From an uncultured Nostocoides sp. (lineage in GTDB: Bacteria; Actinomycetota; Actinomycetes; Actinomycetales; Dermatophilaceae), in the NCBI GenBank assembly GCA_937873315.1, contig CALMQX010000002.1, positions 1 through 64,000 on the forward strand: DNA of 64,000 nucleotides, written 5' to 3'. The translations under genes and the position numbers were made by a program. Below, piece after piece: positions 43,417 through 52,930 of this stretch; within the stretch, counting starts at the first letter, position 1; every line of letters begins with the position of its first letter. The notes below the pieces were generated by a model that saw nothing but the letters and a program-made list of their open reading frames with translations, had not been told where the DNA came from and ran no database searches.

Positions 43417-44646
43417 CTAAACGGCTTTTCTGGAAGCGCCGCTGGGCTCAGCCCTCAGTCGTCGCAGCGCGCATTCGGCGAGGAATGCCGCGGCATCCGG
43501 TAACACGGCATCATCGAAGGCCGCCCGCGGAGAGTGATTGGTCTCCCATTCGCTGGGCTCGCCAACGGCCGCGCCGAGGAAGAGGTACGCGCCCGGCACC
43601 TGCTCGTGCACCACGCTCATGTCTTCCGAGCCCAACTCGGGCTCCGGCATATTGACCCAGCGGTTCTCCCCGAACAGATCGACGGCAACTCCTTGGGCGA
43701 AGGCGAACTCCTCATCGTGGTTGACGGTCACGGGGTACGTCGCGCGGTAGTCCACCTCCGCGGTCATGCCGTGCGCTTCGGCGATCTTGGTGGCCAAGGT
43801 CGTGATGCGGGACTGGATCGCGGTGCGGTTCTCGTGGGACAAGGTCCGCACCGTCGCCTCTATCCGCGCGGTGTCCGGGATGATGTTGTCCTTGGTCCCC
43901 GCGCGGATGACCCCCACCGTGACCACCACCGGGTCGAAGACCGAGAACGTGCGCGTCACCATGGTCTGCAGTGCCAGCACGATCTCGCAGGCAACCGGCA
44001 CCGGGTCCAGCGCTTGGTGAGGGGTGGACCCATGCCCACCTTGCCCGTGCACCGTGATGATGGCTTCATCGGCGGCCGCCATGATCGGCCCGGGCCGGCC
44101 CCACCAGGTCCCGCACGGATAGTCGCTGGAGACCACATGGACGGTGTATGCCGCCGACACCCGAGTGCCGCTCGCGTCGAGGACTCCCTCGGCGACCATG
44201 GGCGCGGCACCACCGGGGCCTTCCTCGGCCGGCTGGAACATGAAGACGACATCGCCCGCCAGGTCATCGCGCAGCTCGTGCAGGATGCGTGCGGCACCGA
44301 CCAGCCCGGCGACGTGGAGGTCGTGGCCGCAGGCGTGCATGGCGCCATTGGTCGCGGCATACGAGAGGTCGACGAGTTCATCGACGGGGAGGGCATCCAT
44401 GTCTGCGCGCAATAGGACCGAGGGGCGGGTGCTTCCCCCGGCCGGGAGCCCACGCCCACGCAGCACAGCGACCACAGAGTCGAGCGAGTCGCCCAGGGTG
44501 ATCTCGAGGTCGAGCCCGGCCAGGGCGTCGAGGATGCGGCGTTGGGTGCGGGGTAGCCTCAACCCGATCTCTGGGTCAGCATGGATCTCGCGCCGGATCG
44601 CCTTGAGGTCTGGGGCGATCCGTTGAGCGATGGTGCGGGCCGTCAT
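43417..44646 (-). CDS. M20-family amidohydrolase
   Basis: 409 residues. RREIHADPEIGLRLPRTQ, metal-binding MHACGHDLHVAGL, QPAEEGPGGA, and a dimerisation insert with VHGQGGHGSTPHQALDP are the M20D (hippurate hydrolase/IAA-amino-acid hydrolase) features. It hydrolyses N-acyl amino acids or similar amides; exact substrate not evident. It lies 9 bp upstream of the Lgt-like gene on the same strand. Confidence 0.92.
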   Translation of the reverse strand: MTARTIAQRIAPDLKAIRREIHADPEIGLRLPRTQRRILDALAGLDLEITLGDSLDSVVAVLRGRGLPAGGSTRPSVLLRADMDALPVDELVDLSYAATNGAMHACGHDLHVAGLVGAARILHELRDDLAGDVVFMFQPAEEGPGGAAPMVAEGVLDASGTRVSAAYTVHVVSSDYPCGTWWGRPGPIMAAADEAIITVHGQGGHGSTPHQALDPVPVACEIVLALQTMVTRTFSVFDPVVVTVGVIRAGTKDNIIPDTARIEATVRTLSHENRTAIQSRITTLATKIAEAHGMTAEVDYRATYPVTVNHDEEFAFAQGVAVDLFGENRWVNMPEPELGSEDMSVVHEQVPGAYLFLGAAVGEPSEWETNHSPRAAFDDAVLPDAAAFLAECALRRLRAEPSGASRKAV

Positions 44647-44665
44647 GGGCCCACCCTAGGTGCGG

Positions 44666-45829
44666 TTACCAGGTAATCGTCACTGAGCCGTTGGCGCCGT
44701 TGACGGCACCGACGGTTGCTGGCTGAACGCCGCTACTGCTGACGGTGACAGAGCCGCCAGTGACCGTGCCGGGCAGCCCCGACTGGCCACCGGTGTAATT
44801 GCTACCGCCGCCGCCTCCGCTTCCCATGCCTAAGAAGTAGCTGTTGCCACTGATCGCTAGGGTGCCGCCGCTACCCCCTCCGGCATAGCCGCCACCCCCG
44901 CCGCCGCCGGGAGTGGGTGACCAGCCGTAGGTGGTGGCGAGGTAGCCCGCCGGGGATGTGGGTTGGGTGGCATACAGCACCGAATCCCCGCCATTGCCGC
45001 CTCCCTGTCCGCCTGTACCGTTGCTGCCCCCGGCTACGCCGGTCAGGAGGAACCCCACGACTTCGGTGTGCGCGGCGGTATAGGTCAGCGTCCCGGCCGC
45101 GGGGTTTGCGCCCGCTCCACCGGTCGCACCCGACCCGGAACTGCCGCCCGGGAGTATGGCGGTGACCTTTTGATCCAAGGCGGTGTTTGTCACGCTGGCT
45201 GGCCCGCCGCTCGCGAGTTGAACCGGTGACGGGCCGCCGTCGGTCCCGGTTGCGAAACCTGGGTTGACGGCGATTGCAGGGCCGCCAATCAAGGCGTTCG
45301 TAAAGGTGCCGTTGCCGCCGCCGCCGCCCCCCGCGACGACCAAGGGCTTGTTGCTTGAGACCGCTCCCAGCAGAATGGCCGATCCACCGCCCCCGCCGCC
45401 GCGCGTTCCGGCATTGCCACCGGGGGAGTTGCCTCCGCGGCCGTATCCGAGCCCACCGGTTCCTGGCGTGCTCCCGCCACCGGACGTGCCACCACCGCCG
45501 GGGATGAGAGCGAGGGATGCAGTGGTGGCACTGCCAGTGACGACGAAGGTCCCGGTGAGCCGGGCGCCGCCACCACCGCTGCGGCCGCCGGATCCCGCAA
45601 TCACGGTGTAACTAATGAGGCACTGGGTGGGGACGGTCACGATGACCGGGATGCCGGGTGCCGTCGCGGTGGCGGTGCCATGCGTCGCGCAGGGGCTCAC
45701 GGCATATGCCGGCGCGGCCGTTGCCGTGGCGATCACCGGGATGGTCCAGGCAGCGCCGCGCGCGACGGCGCGGCGGCTTATTGGTCCGGTCTGGTCGTAC
45801 CGGGGTTGGTCCGAGTTGGCGTGTGCCAC
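44666..45829 (-). CDS. Tat-exported glycine-rich surface protein
   Basis: 387 residues. The N-terminus has a twin-arginine signal (SRRAVARGAAWTIPVI) ending near PAYAVS at about residue 44; the rest is built of Gly-rich segments (GGGGGGSAIL, GGGGGGGYAGG, NGGDSVLYA) interspersed with short hydrophobic strands, as in glycine-rich collagen-like or parallel-beta surface proteins. No sortase signal. Two Cys lie just after the signal. Function unknown; likely secreted or wall-associated. Confidence 0.8.
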   Translation of the reverse strand: MAHANSDQPRYDQTGPISRRAVARGAAWTIPVIATATAAPAYAVSPCATHGTATATAPGIPVIVTVPTQCLISYTVIAGSGGRSGGGGARLTGTFVVTGSATTASLALIPGGGGTSGGGSTPGTGGLGYGRGGNSPGGNAGTRGGGGGGSAILLGAVSSNKPLVVAGGGGGGNGTFTNALIGGPAIAVNPGFATGTDGGPSPVQLASGGPASVTNTALDQKVTAILPGGSSGSGATGGAGANPAAGTLTYTAAHTEVVGFLLTGVAGGSNGTGGQGGGNGGDSVLYATQPTSPAGYLATTYGWSPTPGGGGGGGYAGGGSGGTLAISGNSYFLGMGSGGGGGSNYTGGQSGLPGTVTGGSVTVSSSGVQPATVGAVNGANGSVTITW

Positions 45830-45993
45830 GTGGCCCCTCCATCAAGATCTGAACACGCATCCGCACGGCGCGCAGAGATTCCCATGCGAATGTCTCGCAT
45901 CAAGGGGTCTCGGTTGGCCCGCGCCGTGCTCGGCGGGCGGATTCCACCCGGTCAGCCGATGACAGCGTGGGCGAGTTCTGCGATGGTTTGAGC

Positions 45994-46416
45994 ATGCCGA
46001 CGCTGCCCACCGGCCGCCCCGTCAGCGACTTCCTCGACAGTGTCACCAACCCCGTGCGTCGAGGCGATGCCGAGTCGCTCGTGGGGCTGATGAGTGAGGT
46101 TTCCGGGCAACCGGCGGTGATGTGGGGGCCGTCCATCATCGGGTTTGGGCATCTGCATTACCGGTATGCCAGTGGGCGAGAAGGCGATATGCCCGCAATC
46201 TCCTTTTCGCCCCGGGCGGCGAAGCTGGTGCTCTACGTGTTGACCGAGGACGCCGCGAGTGACCTATTGCTAGCGCGGCTCGGCAAGCACTCGACTGGGC
46301 GCGTCTGCCTCTACATCACGACGTTGGCCGACGTGGACGTGGACGTGTTGCGCCAGATCACCGAACGCGCCTGGCGCGAGAACACCACGGCCGAACACTG
46401 CGTGGTCTGTCACTAG
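45994..46416 (+). CDS. DUF1801 domain protein
   Basis: 140 residues. PVSDFLDSVTNPVRRGDAESL, MWGPSIIGFGHLHYRYASGREG and FSPRAAKLVLY are the YdhG/DUF1801 pattern. Small cytoplasmic protein, function not established. ATG 45994 selected; the frame extends 27 bp further up without support. Confidence 0.85.
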   Translation: MPTLPTGRPVSDFLDSVTNPVRRGDAESLVGLMSEVSGQPAVMWGPSIIGFGHLHYRYASGREGDMPAISFSPRAAKLVLYVLTEDAASDLLLARLGKHSTGRVCLYITTLADVDVDVLRQITERAWRENTTAEHCVVCH

Positions 46417-46468
46417 GTCGCTGCATTCGGGTGCTCAGCGGATTCACGATGGTCAGGCCGCCCAGCAT

Positions 46469-46708
46469 CGGCCCACGCATGGTCAACCCGGTGAACTGCT
46501 GCCAGCCCGAACCGATCCGAACCCTCGGCTTGAATCCGCCATTGCAGGCGCCCGGGTACAGCCACAGGTAGCCGGCCGTATCGCGAGCCAAGAGTTCGGC
46601 ACAGCCGTCCAGATTGACGTCTTCAGCAGCGAGGATCGACGTCTTGATCGACCACCCTGAGCCAACCTGTCGTCGCGCGGCCAGAGCGCCGGTGCCGGTG
46701 CTCGGGTA
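46469..46708 (-). pseudogene. FG-GAP/VCBS repeat fragment
   Basis: A minus-strand stretch reads VGSGWSIKTSILAAEDVNLD then GCAELLARDTAGYLWLYPGA and RVRIGSGWQQFTGL, one and a half FG-GAP repeats as found in secreted actinobacterial proteins. There is no start, signal peptide or further repeat. It is a decayed piece of a larger exported protein. It occupies part of the gene-free 46417-47007; the remainder, except the dnaK promoter, holds nothing I recognise. Confidence 0.65.
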
Positions 46709-46962
46709 GGTAGGCATTCGGCAGGGTCGCCAATCTCGGGCGGGGTCGCGCTCGAATGCCCCTTTCGCGCAGTGACTTGGGGCCGATCGTCCCCATCTTG
46801 AGGGCGGGGCGGGCCCGGCTCGTTTGCCGGTGTACACCCCCTCGCGGAGCCTGTGCCGACCGAATGTCACGCCCCGGGAACATCCCCGCGACCTTGAGAG
46901 TTGAGCCAACCAGACGCAAGTTTGGCGCGCAGGAGTTGCACACGGCATACCCCTCGTTCTAA

Positions 46963-46983
46963 CTTGAGCCAAGAACACTCAAC
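46963..46983. promoter_or_regulatory. HAIR operator (HspR site) of the dnaK operon
   Basis: CTTGAGC-N7-ACTCAAC matches the HspR inverted repeat consensus CTTGAGT-N7-ACTCAAG at 12 of 14 positions. It ends 24 bp before dnaK. An additional CTTGAG half-site lies at 46893. AAGGAG RBS follows at 46991. Confidence 0.88.
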
Positions 46984-47007
46984 TCTCACCAAGGAGAACC
47001 ACGAACA

Positions 47008-48897
47008 ATGGCACGTGCAGTCGGTATCGACCTCGGCACCACCAACTCAGCTGTCGCCGTCCTCGAGGGTGGCGAACCCACGATCATCGCGAACGCCGAA
47101 GGCGGACGCACCACCCCCTCCGTCGTCGCCTTCAGCAAGGGCGGTGAGGTCCTCGTCGGCGAGATCGCCAAGCGCCAGGCCGTGACCAATGCCGACCGGA
47201 CCATCCGCTCGGTCAAGCGCCACATGGGCACCGACTGGAAGTCCGATGACGTCGACGGCAAGCGTTACACCCCCCAGGAGATCAGCGCCCGCATCCTCCA
47301 GAAGCTCAAGCGCGACGCCGAGGCCTACCTCGGTGAGACGGTGACCGACGCGGTCATCACCGTCCCCGCGTACTTCGACGACCACGAGCGTCAGGCGACC
47401 AAGGAGGCCGGTGAGATCGCGGGGCTGAACGTCCTGCGCATCGTCAACGAGCCGACCGCTGCGGCCCTGGCCTACGGCCTGGACAAGGGCAAGGAGGACG
47501 AGCTCATCCTCGTCTTCGACCTCGGTGGTGGCACCTTCGATGTCTCCCTGCTCGAGGTCGGCAAGGACCCCGAGGACGGCTTCGCGACCATTCAGGTGCG
47601 CGCGACCAGCGGTGACAACCAGCTCGGTGGCGACGACTGGGACGAGCGGGTCGTCAACCACCTGCTCACCACGGTCAAGAACACCACTGGTGTCGACCTG
47701 TCCAAGGACAAGATCGCCATGCAGCGTCTGCGCGACGCGGCGGAGCAGGCCAAGAAGGAGCTCTCCAGCGCGTCCAGCACGACGATCTCCATGCAGTACC
47801 TCTCGATGTCCGAGAACGGCCCCATCCACCTCGACGAGACGCTCACCCGCGCCCAGTTCGAGCAGATGACCAAGGACCTCCTGGACCGCTGCGTGCAGCC
47901 CTTCAACAACGTGATCAAGGACGCTGGCATCTCCGTCGGCGACATCGACCACGTCGTCCTCGTGGGCGGTTCCACCCGTATGCCGGCCGTCTCCGAGCTG
48001 GTCAAGAAGCTCACCGGCGGCAAGGAGCCCAACAAGGGTGTCAACCCGGACGAGGTCGTTGCCCTGGGCGCCAGCCTGCAGGCCGGTGTCCTCAAGGGCG
48101 AGCGCAAGGACGTCCTGCTCATTGACGTCACGCCGCTCAGCCTGGGCATCGAGACCAAGGGTGGTCTGTTCACCAAGCTCATCGAGCGCAACACCGCGAT
48201 CCCGACCAAGCGTTCCGAGGTGTTCTCGACCGCTGAGGACAACCAGCCGAGCGTGCTGATTCAGGTCTTCCAGGGTGAGCGCGAGATGGCGCAGCAGAAC
48301 AAGCCGCTGGGCACCTTCGAGCTCTCCGGCATCGCCCCCGCCCCGCGTGGCGTGCCGCAGATCGAGGTGACCTTCGACATCGACGCCAATGGCATCGTCC
48401 ACGTGACGGCGAAGGACCGCGGCACCGGCAAGGAGCAGAAGATCACCATCTCCGGCGGCTCGGCGCTCTCCAAGGAGGAGATCGACCGCATGGTCAAGGA
48501 CGCCGAGGCACACGCCGAGGAGGACAAGAAGCGCCGCGAGGAGACCGAGGCTCGCAACCTTGGTGAGTCGCTGGTCTTCTCGACCGAGAAGTTCCTGGCC
48601 GAGTCCGGTGACAAGGTGCCCGCTGCCGACCGCGAGCCGGTTGACGCTGCCCTGGCCGACCTCAAGGAGGCCATTAAGGCCGACTCCAGCGCCTCCACCG
48701 AGGACATCACCGCCAAGGTCAACACCCTCAACGAGGCCTCCCAGAAGATGGGCGCGGCGATGTATGCCGCGGCGGCCGAGCAGGGCGAGTCCGGTGACGT
48801 TCCGGGCATGGACGACTCCACCCCCGGTGAGTCCAAGCCGGGCGATGAGGATGTCGTGGACGCTGAGGTTGTCGAGGACGACGAGGACACCAAGTGA
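47008..48897 (+). CDS. dnaK: Chaperone DnaK (Hsp70)
   Basis: 629 residues. [33 protein letters not shown] and [12 protein letters not shown] mark the ATPase domain; the substrate domain and helical lid follow, ending with the acidic tail. Leads the four-gene heat-shock operon under the HAIR operator. Its only TAT tyrosine codon lies inside a GTATGCC motif at 48762; the others are TAC. Confidence 0.98.
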   Translation: MARAVGIDLGTTNSAVAVLEGGEPTIIANAEGGRTTPSVVAFSKGGEVLVGEIAKRQAVTNADRTIRSVKRHMGTDWKSDDVDGKRYTPQEISARILQKLKRDAEAYLGETVTDAVITVPAYFDDHERQATKEAGEIAGLNVLRIVNEPTAAALAYGLDKGKEDELILVFDLGGGTFDVSLLEVGKDPEDGFATIQVRATSGDNQLGGDDWDERVVNHLLTTVKNTTGVDLSKDKIAMQRLRDAAEQAKKELSSASSTTISMQYLSMSENGPIHLDETLTRAQFEQMTKDLLDRCVQPFNNVIKDAGISVGDIDHVVLVGGSTRMPAVSELVKKLTGGKEPNKGVNPDEVVALGASLQAGVLKGERKDVLLIDVTPLSLGIETKGGLFTKLIERNTAIPTKRSEVFSTAEDNQPSVLIQVFQGEREMAQQNKPLGTFELSGIAPAPRGVPQIEVTFDIDANGIVHVTAKDRGTGKEQKITISGGSALSKEEIDRMVKDAEAHAEEDKKRREETEARNLGESLVFSTEKFLAESGDKVPAADREPVDAALADLKEAIKADSSASTEDITAKVNTLNEASQKMGAAMYAAAAEQGESGDVPGMDDSTPGESKPGDEDVVDAEVVEDDEDTK

Positions 48898-49484
48898 CCG
48901 ACTCCGGTATGCCGCCCGCGGACTCGAGCGACGAGACCGCTACGGAGATCGCGGATGACGTGATCAACACCGAGGCCGTGAACGACGAGGCACAGGTTGT
49001 GGATGGCGAGGTGGCCCCGGATGCGTCCGGGGCCACCCACCCCGACACCGCCTTGGCGGCCGAGCGGCTCGAGGACCTGCAGCGTCTCCAGGCGGAATAC
49101 GTCAACTACAAGCGTCGAGTCGACCGTGACCGAGCGCTCATGCAGGAGAGGGCTGTTCGCGATGTCCTGGAGTCCCTGCTCCCGGTGCTCGACGACATCC
49201 ACGCCGCTCGGGAGCATGGCGATCTGGTCGACGGACCCTTCGCGGCCATTGCCGACAAGCTCGAGTCGACGCTGACCAAGTTCGGCTTGGCCCGCTTCGG
49301 CGACAAGGGCGAAGCCTTTGACCCGATGCAGCACGAGGCCCTCATGCACCAGGCCTGGCCGGCCGAGGACCCGGCCCTGGATGGCGCCGAGGGCACCACG
49401 GTGGTCATGGTGCTCCAGCCCGGATACCGGGCTGGCGAGGCCGTGCTCCGTCCGGCCCGCGTTGCCGTTGCTGACCCGGCATGA
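48894..49484 (+). CDS. grpE: Nucleotide exchange factor GrpE
   Basis: 196 residues. Acidic N-terminus, long coiled coil ([20 protein letters not shown]), and the beta domain with [12 protein letters not shown] and [24 protein letters not shown] start overlaps the dnaK stop. Releases ADP from DnaK. Confidence 0.96.
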   Translation: MTDSGMPPADSSDETATEIADDVINTEAVNDEAQVVDGEVAPDASGATHPDTALAAERLEDLQRLQAEYVNYKRRVDRDRALMQERAVRDVLESLLPVLDDIHAAREHGDLVDGPFAAIADKLESTLTKFGLARFGDKGEAFDPMQHEALMHQAWPAEDPALDGAEGTTVVMVLQPGYRAGEAVLRPARVAVADPA

Positions 49485-49528
49485 TCAGGAATCCACACCC
49501 ATTGCACCCCTGAGAGGAGGCGCCCAGT

Positions 49529-50554
49529 ATGGCGAGCCAAGACTGGTTCGAGAAAGACTTCTACGCCATTCTCGGCGTCTCCAAAGACGCTGACGACGCG
49601 GCCATCAAGAAGGCCTATCGCAAACTCGCTCGGCAGTACCACCCGGACAAGAACCCCGGGGATGCCGCTGCCGAGCAGCGGTTTAAGGACATCGGTGAGG
49701 CCCACGCGGTGCTCTCCGATGCCAAGCAGCGCGACGAGTACGACGCCATCCGGTCCATGGCCGGTGGCGGCGCTCGCTTCCGGGCCGGTGGCCCTGGCGG
49801 TGGCGGCGGCTTCGAGGACATCTTCAGCGCGTTCGGCGGTGGCGGTGGCGGCCAACGTGTGCGGTACTCCACTGGCGGTGGCGGCGACCAGGACCTCAAC
49901 GACCTGCTGGCGCAGATGTTCGGTGGCGGCATGCCGGGCGCCGCTGGCGCCCGTGGCGGCGACCCCTTTGGTGGGTTCGGCGCGAGCCGTGGGCCGCAGC
50001 CGGGGCGTGACGTCCAGGCCCGGACCACGCTGAGTTTCCGGGATGCCATCGAGGGTTCCACCGTCAGCCTCTCCACGCCTGAGGGTGCCCGGGTCACCAC
50101 CAAGATCCCCGCCGGCGTCAAGGACGGACAGAAGATCCGACTCCGCGGCAAGGGTGAGCCAGGCGATCTCGGCGGACCCGCGGGCGACCTGATCCTCACC
50201 GTGACGGTCAGCCCTCACCCGGCCTTCGGGCGTGATGGCGACCACCTCACGGTCGACCTCCCCGTGACCTTCGGCGAGGCGGCATTGGGCGCCACGGTCG
50301 CGGTGCCGACCTTCCACGAGCGCGGGACCGTCAAGGTGCGGATCGCCCCCGGGACGCCGAGCGGACGGGTGCTTCGGGTCAAGGGTCACGGTGTCCGCCG
50401 CAAAGATGGCACCCACGGTGACCTGCTGGCCAAGGTCAGTGTCGTTGTGCCACAAGAGCTTTCGGAGGCAGCAAGGGCGGCCGTCGAGACCCTGGCCACT
50501 GAGACTGCAGGGGATGACCCGCGGGCCGCGCTCATGACACAGGCGCGGAGCTGA
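49529..50554 (+). CDS. dnaJ: DnaJ-family chaperone without zinc finger
   Basis: 341 residues. J-domain with the HPD motif (YHPDKNPGD), a long Gly/Phe-rich region (about 80-155), then directly the C-terminal beta domains (RTTLSFRDAIEGSTVSL...). The four CxxCxGxG repeats of type I DnaJ are absent, so this is a type II/CbpA-like DnaJ in the dnaK operon. AGAGGAGG RBS precedes ATG 49529. Confidence 0.93.
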   Translation: MASQDWFEKDFYAILGVSKDADDAAIKKAYRKLARQYHPDKNPGDAAAEQRFKDIGEAHAVLSDAKQRDEYDAIRSMAGGGARFRAGGPGGGGGFEDIFSAFGGGGGGQRVRYSTGGGGDQDLNDLLAQMFGGGMPGAAGARGGDPFGGFGASRGPQPGRDVQARTTLSFRDAIEGSTVSLSTPEGARVTTKIPAGVKDGQKIRLRGKGEPGDLGGPAGDLILTVTVSPHPAFGRDGDHLTVDLPVTFGEAALGATVAVPTFHERGTVKVRIAPGTPSGRVLRVKGHGVRRKDGTHGDLLAKVSVVVPQELSEAARAAVETLATETAGDDPRAALMTQARS

Positions 50555-50556
50555 CC

Positions 50557-51006
50557 ATGGCCCGGGTGAGCTTCGGCGGCTTCTCGGGGAGCACGGACGA
50601 TGAGCTGCCGGTCTTTGTGATCTCGGTGGCAGCCGAGTTGGCCGGCATGCACGCGCAGACGCTGCGTCAATACGACCGGCTAGGCCTGGTCACGCCCTCC
50701 CGCACCCGCGGTGGTGGGCGTCGATACAGCCAGCGCGATGTCTCCATGTTGCGTGAGATTCAGCGACTCTCGCAGGACGAGGGCGTGTCCTTGGCCGGCA
50801 TCGCTCGCATCCTCGAACTCGAGAACGAAGTCAGTGCGCTCCGGTCGCGGGTCGCCGAGCTTCTTGCCGACCGGGACCGCTCCCGTGGTGATCAGGTCTC
50901 TCGGGTCTTCTCGGTCTCCCCGACCGGCGATGTGTATGCCGCGCGGCTGGGCGAGCGGCCACGGCATACGCGCTCGCAGGCGCTCGTCCTATGGTCGGAT
51001 CGCTGA
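50557..51006 (+). CDS. hspR: Heat-shock repressor HspR (MerR family)
   Basis: 149 residues. MerR winged helix VISVAAELAGMHAQTLRQYDRLGLV, TRGGGRRYSQRDV, then a helical dimerisation segment. It binds HAIR sites with DnaK as co-repressor, giving feedback control of the operon and clpB. Three bp after dnaJ; its 3' end overlaps the convergent gene by 18 bp. Confidence 0.95.
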   Translation: MARVSFGGFSGSTDDELPVFVISVAAELAGMHAQTLRQYDRLGLVTPSRTRGGGRRYSQRDVSMLREIQRLSQDEGVSLAGIARILELENEVSALRSRVAELLADRDRSRGDQVSRVFSVSPTGDVYAARLGERPRHTRSQALVLWSDR

Positions 51007-51924
51007 CGCGCTGACCTGCGTTTGACCGTAGGTCGCATCGATCAACTCGCTGGGGGTGACCACGGGCGCTTCTCGGAGCCAGGAGCGCACCGTGTCAGGG
51101 CTGAGGGCGCTCGAGCTGAAGTACGCCAGCAGTCGCGTGGTCCCACGCATCTCCGCGACAGTGACGTTCCCGTCGGCCGTCAGCGTGAACCCCGTGCCGT
51201 CCGCCTGGCATCCCGTCAGGGCGAACCTCGGATGCGGTGCGCACACCTCGCCGCCGGCCGGCTTGTCGGAGAGTATGAAGACCTCCTCCATGGTGTCGCC
51301 GCTACCGCGGGTCAGTTCCAGGTACGGGTAGAGCAGGTCGGGGCCAACATAACGGGCGACAAATCCCGGTGGTTGGGGGAGAACGAAGGAGCGTTCGCTC
51401 GCCCGCAACACGGTGATCTGTCCGCGTGCCCGCACCACTTCTAAGCCTGGGATCAGAGTGCCGGCCAAAGTCAGGACCAGCGCAGCTATACCCCACGTTC
51501 GGACCGATTCACCAGAATGCAGCAGTCGGTGCGTGAGACTCCCCGCCGCGGCGCCCGCCAGCGCAAGAATTGCGGCACAGCCCACCGGCCCTGGTGCCCA
51601 CGTCGCCAGTGCCAGCCCGGCTCTGGCGAGACTAACCGCCGCCCACACCAATACGCCCAGGGTGAGCACGGTCAAGGCGCCCTGAGGTAGCCGCAGGGCG
51701 AGGGCAGCCACGAGGAATACCAGCCCCACGACCACCGTCCCGAGGGCGGCGAACGTCAGGCCATCGGGGTGGTAGATGAAGGGCTCCGGGTTGGCCCATT
51801 GGTCCACGTGTCGCCACCAGACCAAGGCCCAGAGAGCGCCAGCGGCCACCGCTGCCCCCCCAGGGATGCGACGGCGAGTCGTTGGCTGAGGGACCCCGAC
51901 TGTGTGCTGCATCGTCGTTTCCAT
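50989..51924 (-). CDS. Multipass membrane protein of unknown function
   Basis: 311 residues from ATG 51924. Five or so hydrophobic helices in the first 160 residues, then an extracytoplasmic C-terminal part of about 150 residues with two Cys (EVCAPHPRFALTGCQADG) that could form a disulfide. No family recognised. It is transcribed toward hspR and away from the TspO-like gene. Confidence 0.65.
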   Translation of the reverse strand: METTMQHTVGVPQPTTRRRIPGGAAVAAGALWALVWWRHVDQWANPEPFIYHPDGLTFAALGTVVVGLVFLVAALALRLPQGALTVLTLGVLVWAAVSLARAGLALATWAPGPVGCAAILALAGAAAGSLTHRLLHSGESVRTWGIAALVLTLAGTLIPGLEVVRARGQITVLRASERSFVLPQPPGFVARYVGPDLLYPYLELTRGSGDTMEEVFILSDKPAGGEVCAPHPRFALTGCQADGTGFTLTADGNVTVAEMRGTTRLLAYFSSSALSPDTVRSWLREAPVVTPSELIDATYGQTQVSASAIRP

Positions 51925-51986
51925 GGCCTCAGCGTGGCCCGCTAAGGTCACACCGGGGTCTCGTTCAGGTACCGAATCGATCCTCT

Positions 51987-52793
51987 TCAGGTATCGAATT
52001 GGTCCTCACCGCCGAGGGTCAGGCGGTACTTCATGGTGGCGATCAAGATGGCAATGGCCCCCGCGATGGCTGTGATTCCCACCAGCAACGAGGAGGGTTC
52101 GCCGCCCAGCCTGCCGACCGCGATCCACACCAATCCCCACGCGAAGGCGAGCGATACGGCCCAGCGGCCGCCCAAGCGGCGCGCGAGGTAGACGCCGATC
52201 CAGGCGGCGCCCGCCAGGAGCCCGGCGGCCAGGCCCTCGGCCGCCCACCCGCCGGGGTTGAGGCCGAGGTCAACCAGCGTGGCCGTGGCATTTGCGCAGG
52301 CCGCGACGCAGACCCAACCCAGGTAGAGCCCGAAGGTGCCATCGGTGATGATCGTCTCCGCGCCGCCGAAGGAAGGTCGTTCCTCGAGCTGGACGACCAG
52401 ACTCCCAAGGATCCAGAGCAGGCCCGCCATCACGACCAGACTCGCCCGTAGCCAGCCTTGACCGGTCACGACGAGCCAGAGGGCATTGAGCACCATGGAA
52501 CCCGCCGCCAACCCGCCGATCCGGCGATGTCGCTCGTCGGTGGTTTGCTCGGGCAGCCATTGCCACACGGTGTATGCCGCGAGCCCCAGATAGATCACTG
52601 GCCAGATCGAGAAGGCCGGGACCGCCGGCGCGATCAGGGTGGCGTCAGCGGCGAGTCGGCCCCCGGCCGCCTCTTGGACCCGCGGCTCACCGAGAGCTCC
52701 GACGCCGAGCAGACTACCCAGCAGGGCCACCCCCATGGAGAGCGTGACGACCACCTGACGGGTGCGGTCGTCGACAATTCGAAGGGTGGACAC
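51987..52793 (-). CDS. TspO/MBR-like tryptophan-rich membrane protein
   Basis: 268 residues from GTG 52793. PAFSIWPVIYLGLAAYTVWQ, NALWLVVTGQGWLRASLV and FGLYLGWVCVAACANATATL are in the style of TspO-family proteins, but the protein is longer (about 160 in classic TspO). Start chosen because the frame upstream would include the clpB HAIR operator. Ligand (porphyrin or other) unknown. Confidence 0.75.
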   Translation of the reverse strand: MSTLRIVDDRTRQVVVTLSMGVALLGSLLGVGALGEPRVQEAAGGRLAADATLIAPAVPAFSIWPVIYLGLAAYTVWQWLPEQTTDERHRRIGGLAAGSMVLNALWLVVTGQGWLRASLVVMAGLLWILGSLVVQLEERPSFGGAETIITDGTFGLYLGWVCVAACANATATLVDLGLNPGGWAAEGLAAGLLAGAAWIGVYLARRLGGRWAVSLAFAWGLVWIAVGRLGGEPSSLLVGITAIAGAIAILIATMKYRLTLGGEDQFDT

Positions 52794-52846
52794 GGGGCCA
52801 TCCCAATGGGTGACTGGTTGGGTGTCAATGCCCGGACCGCCGTCCC

Positions 52847-52871
52847 AAGTTGAGTGGAATAGACTCAACTT
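52847..52871. promoter_or_regulatory. HAIR operator (HspR site) of clpB
   Basis: AAGTTGAGT-GGAATAG-ACTCAACTT is a perfect 9-bp inverted repeat with the HAIR spacing of 7. It is about 60 bp before clpB and also covers the upstream region of the divergent TspO-like gene. Confidence 0.9.
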
Positions 52872-52930
52872 TGGTCGAGTTGGCCTCTGTAGATCAGTGA
52901 CCCTCACACGCCAAGGAGTGTGCCATCAGC

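Noticed and set aside
46940-46960. Sixth CstR operator near dnaK (GGCATACCCC)
   Set aside because: Only a left half-site is present; the matching GGGTAT half is missing, and the region belongs to the HspR-controlled dnaK promoter.
47047-48513. 488-codon minus-strand frame opposite dnaK
   Set aside because: Shadow of dnaK codon structure; composed of Leu/Val/Asp/Gly repeats without a plausible start or homology.
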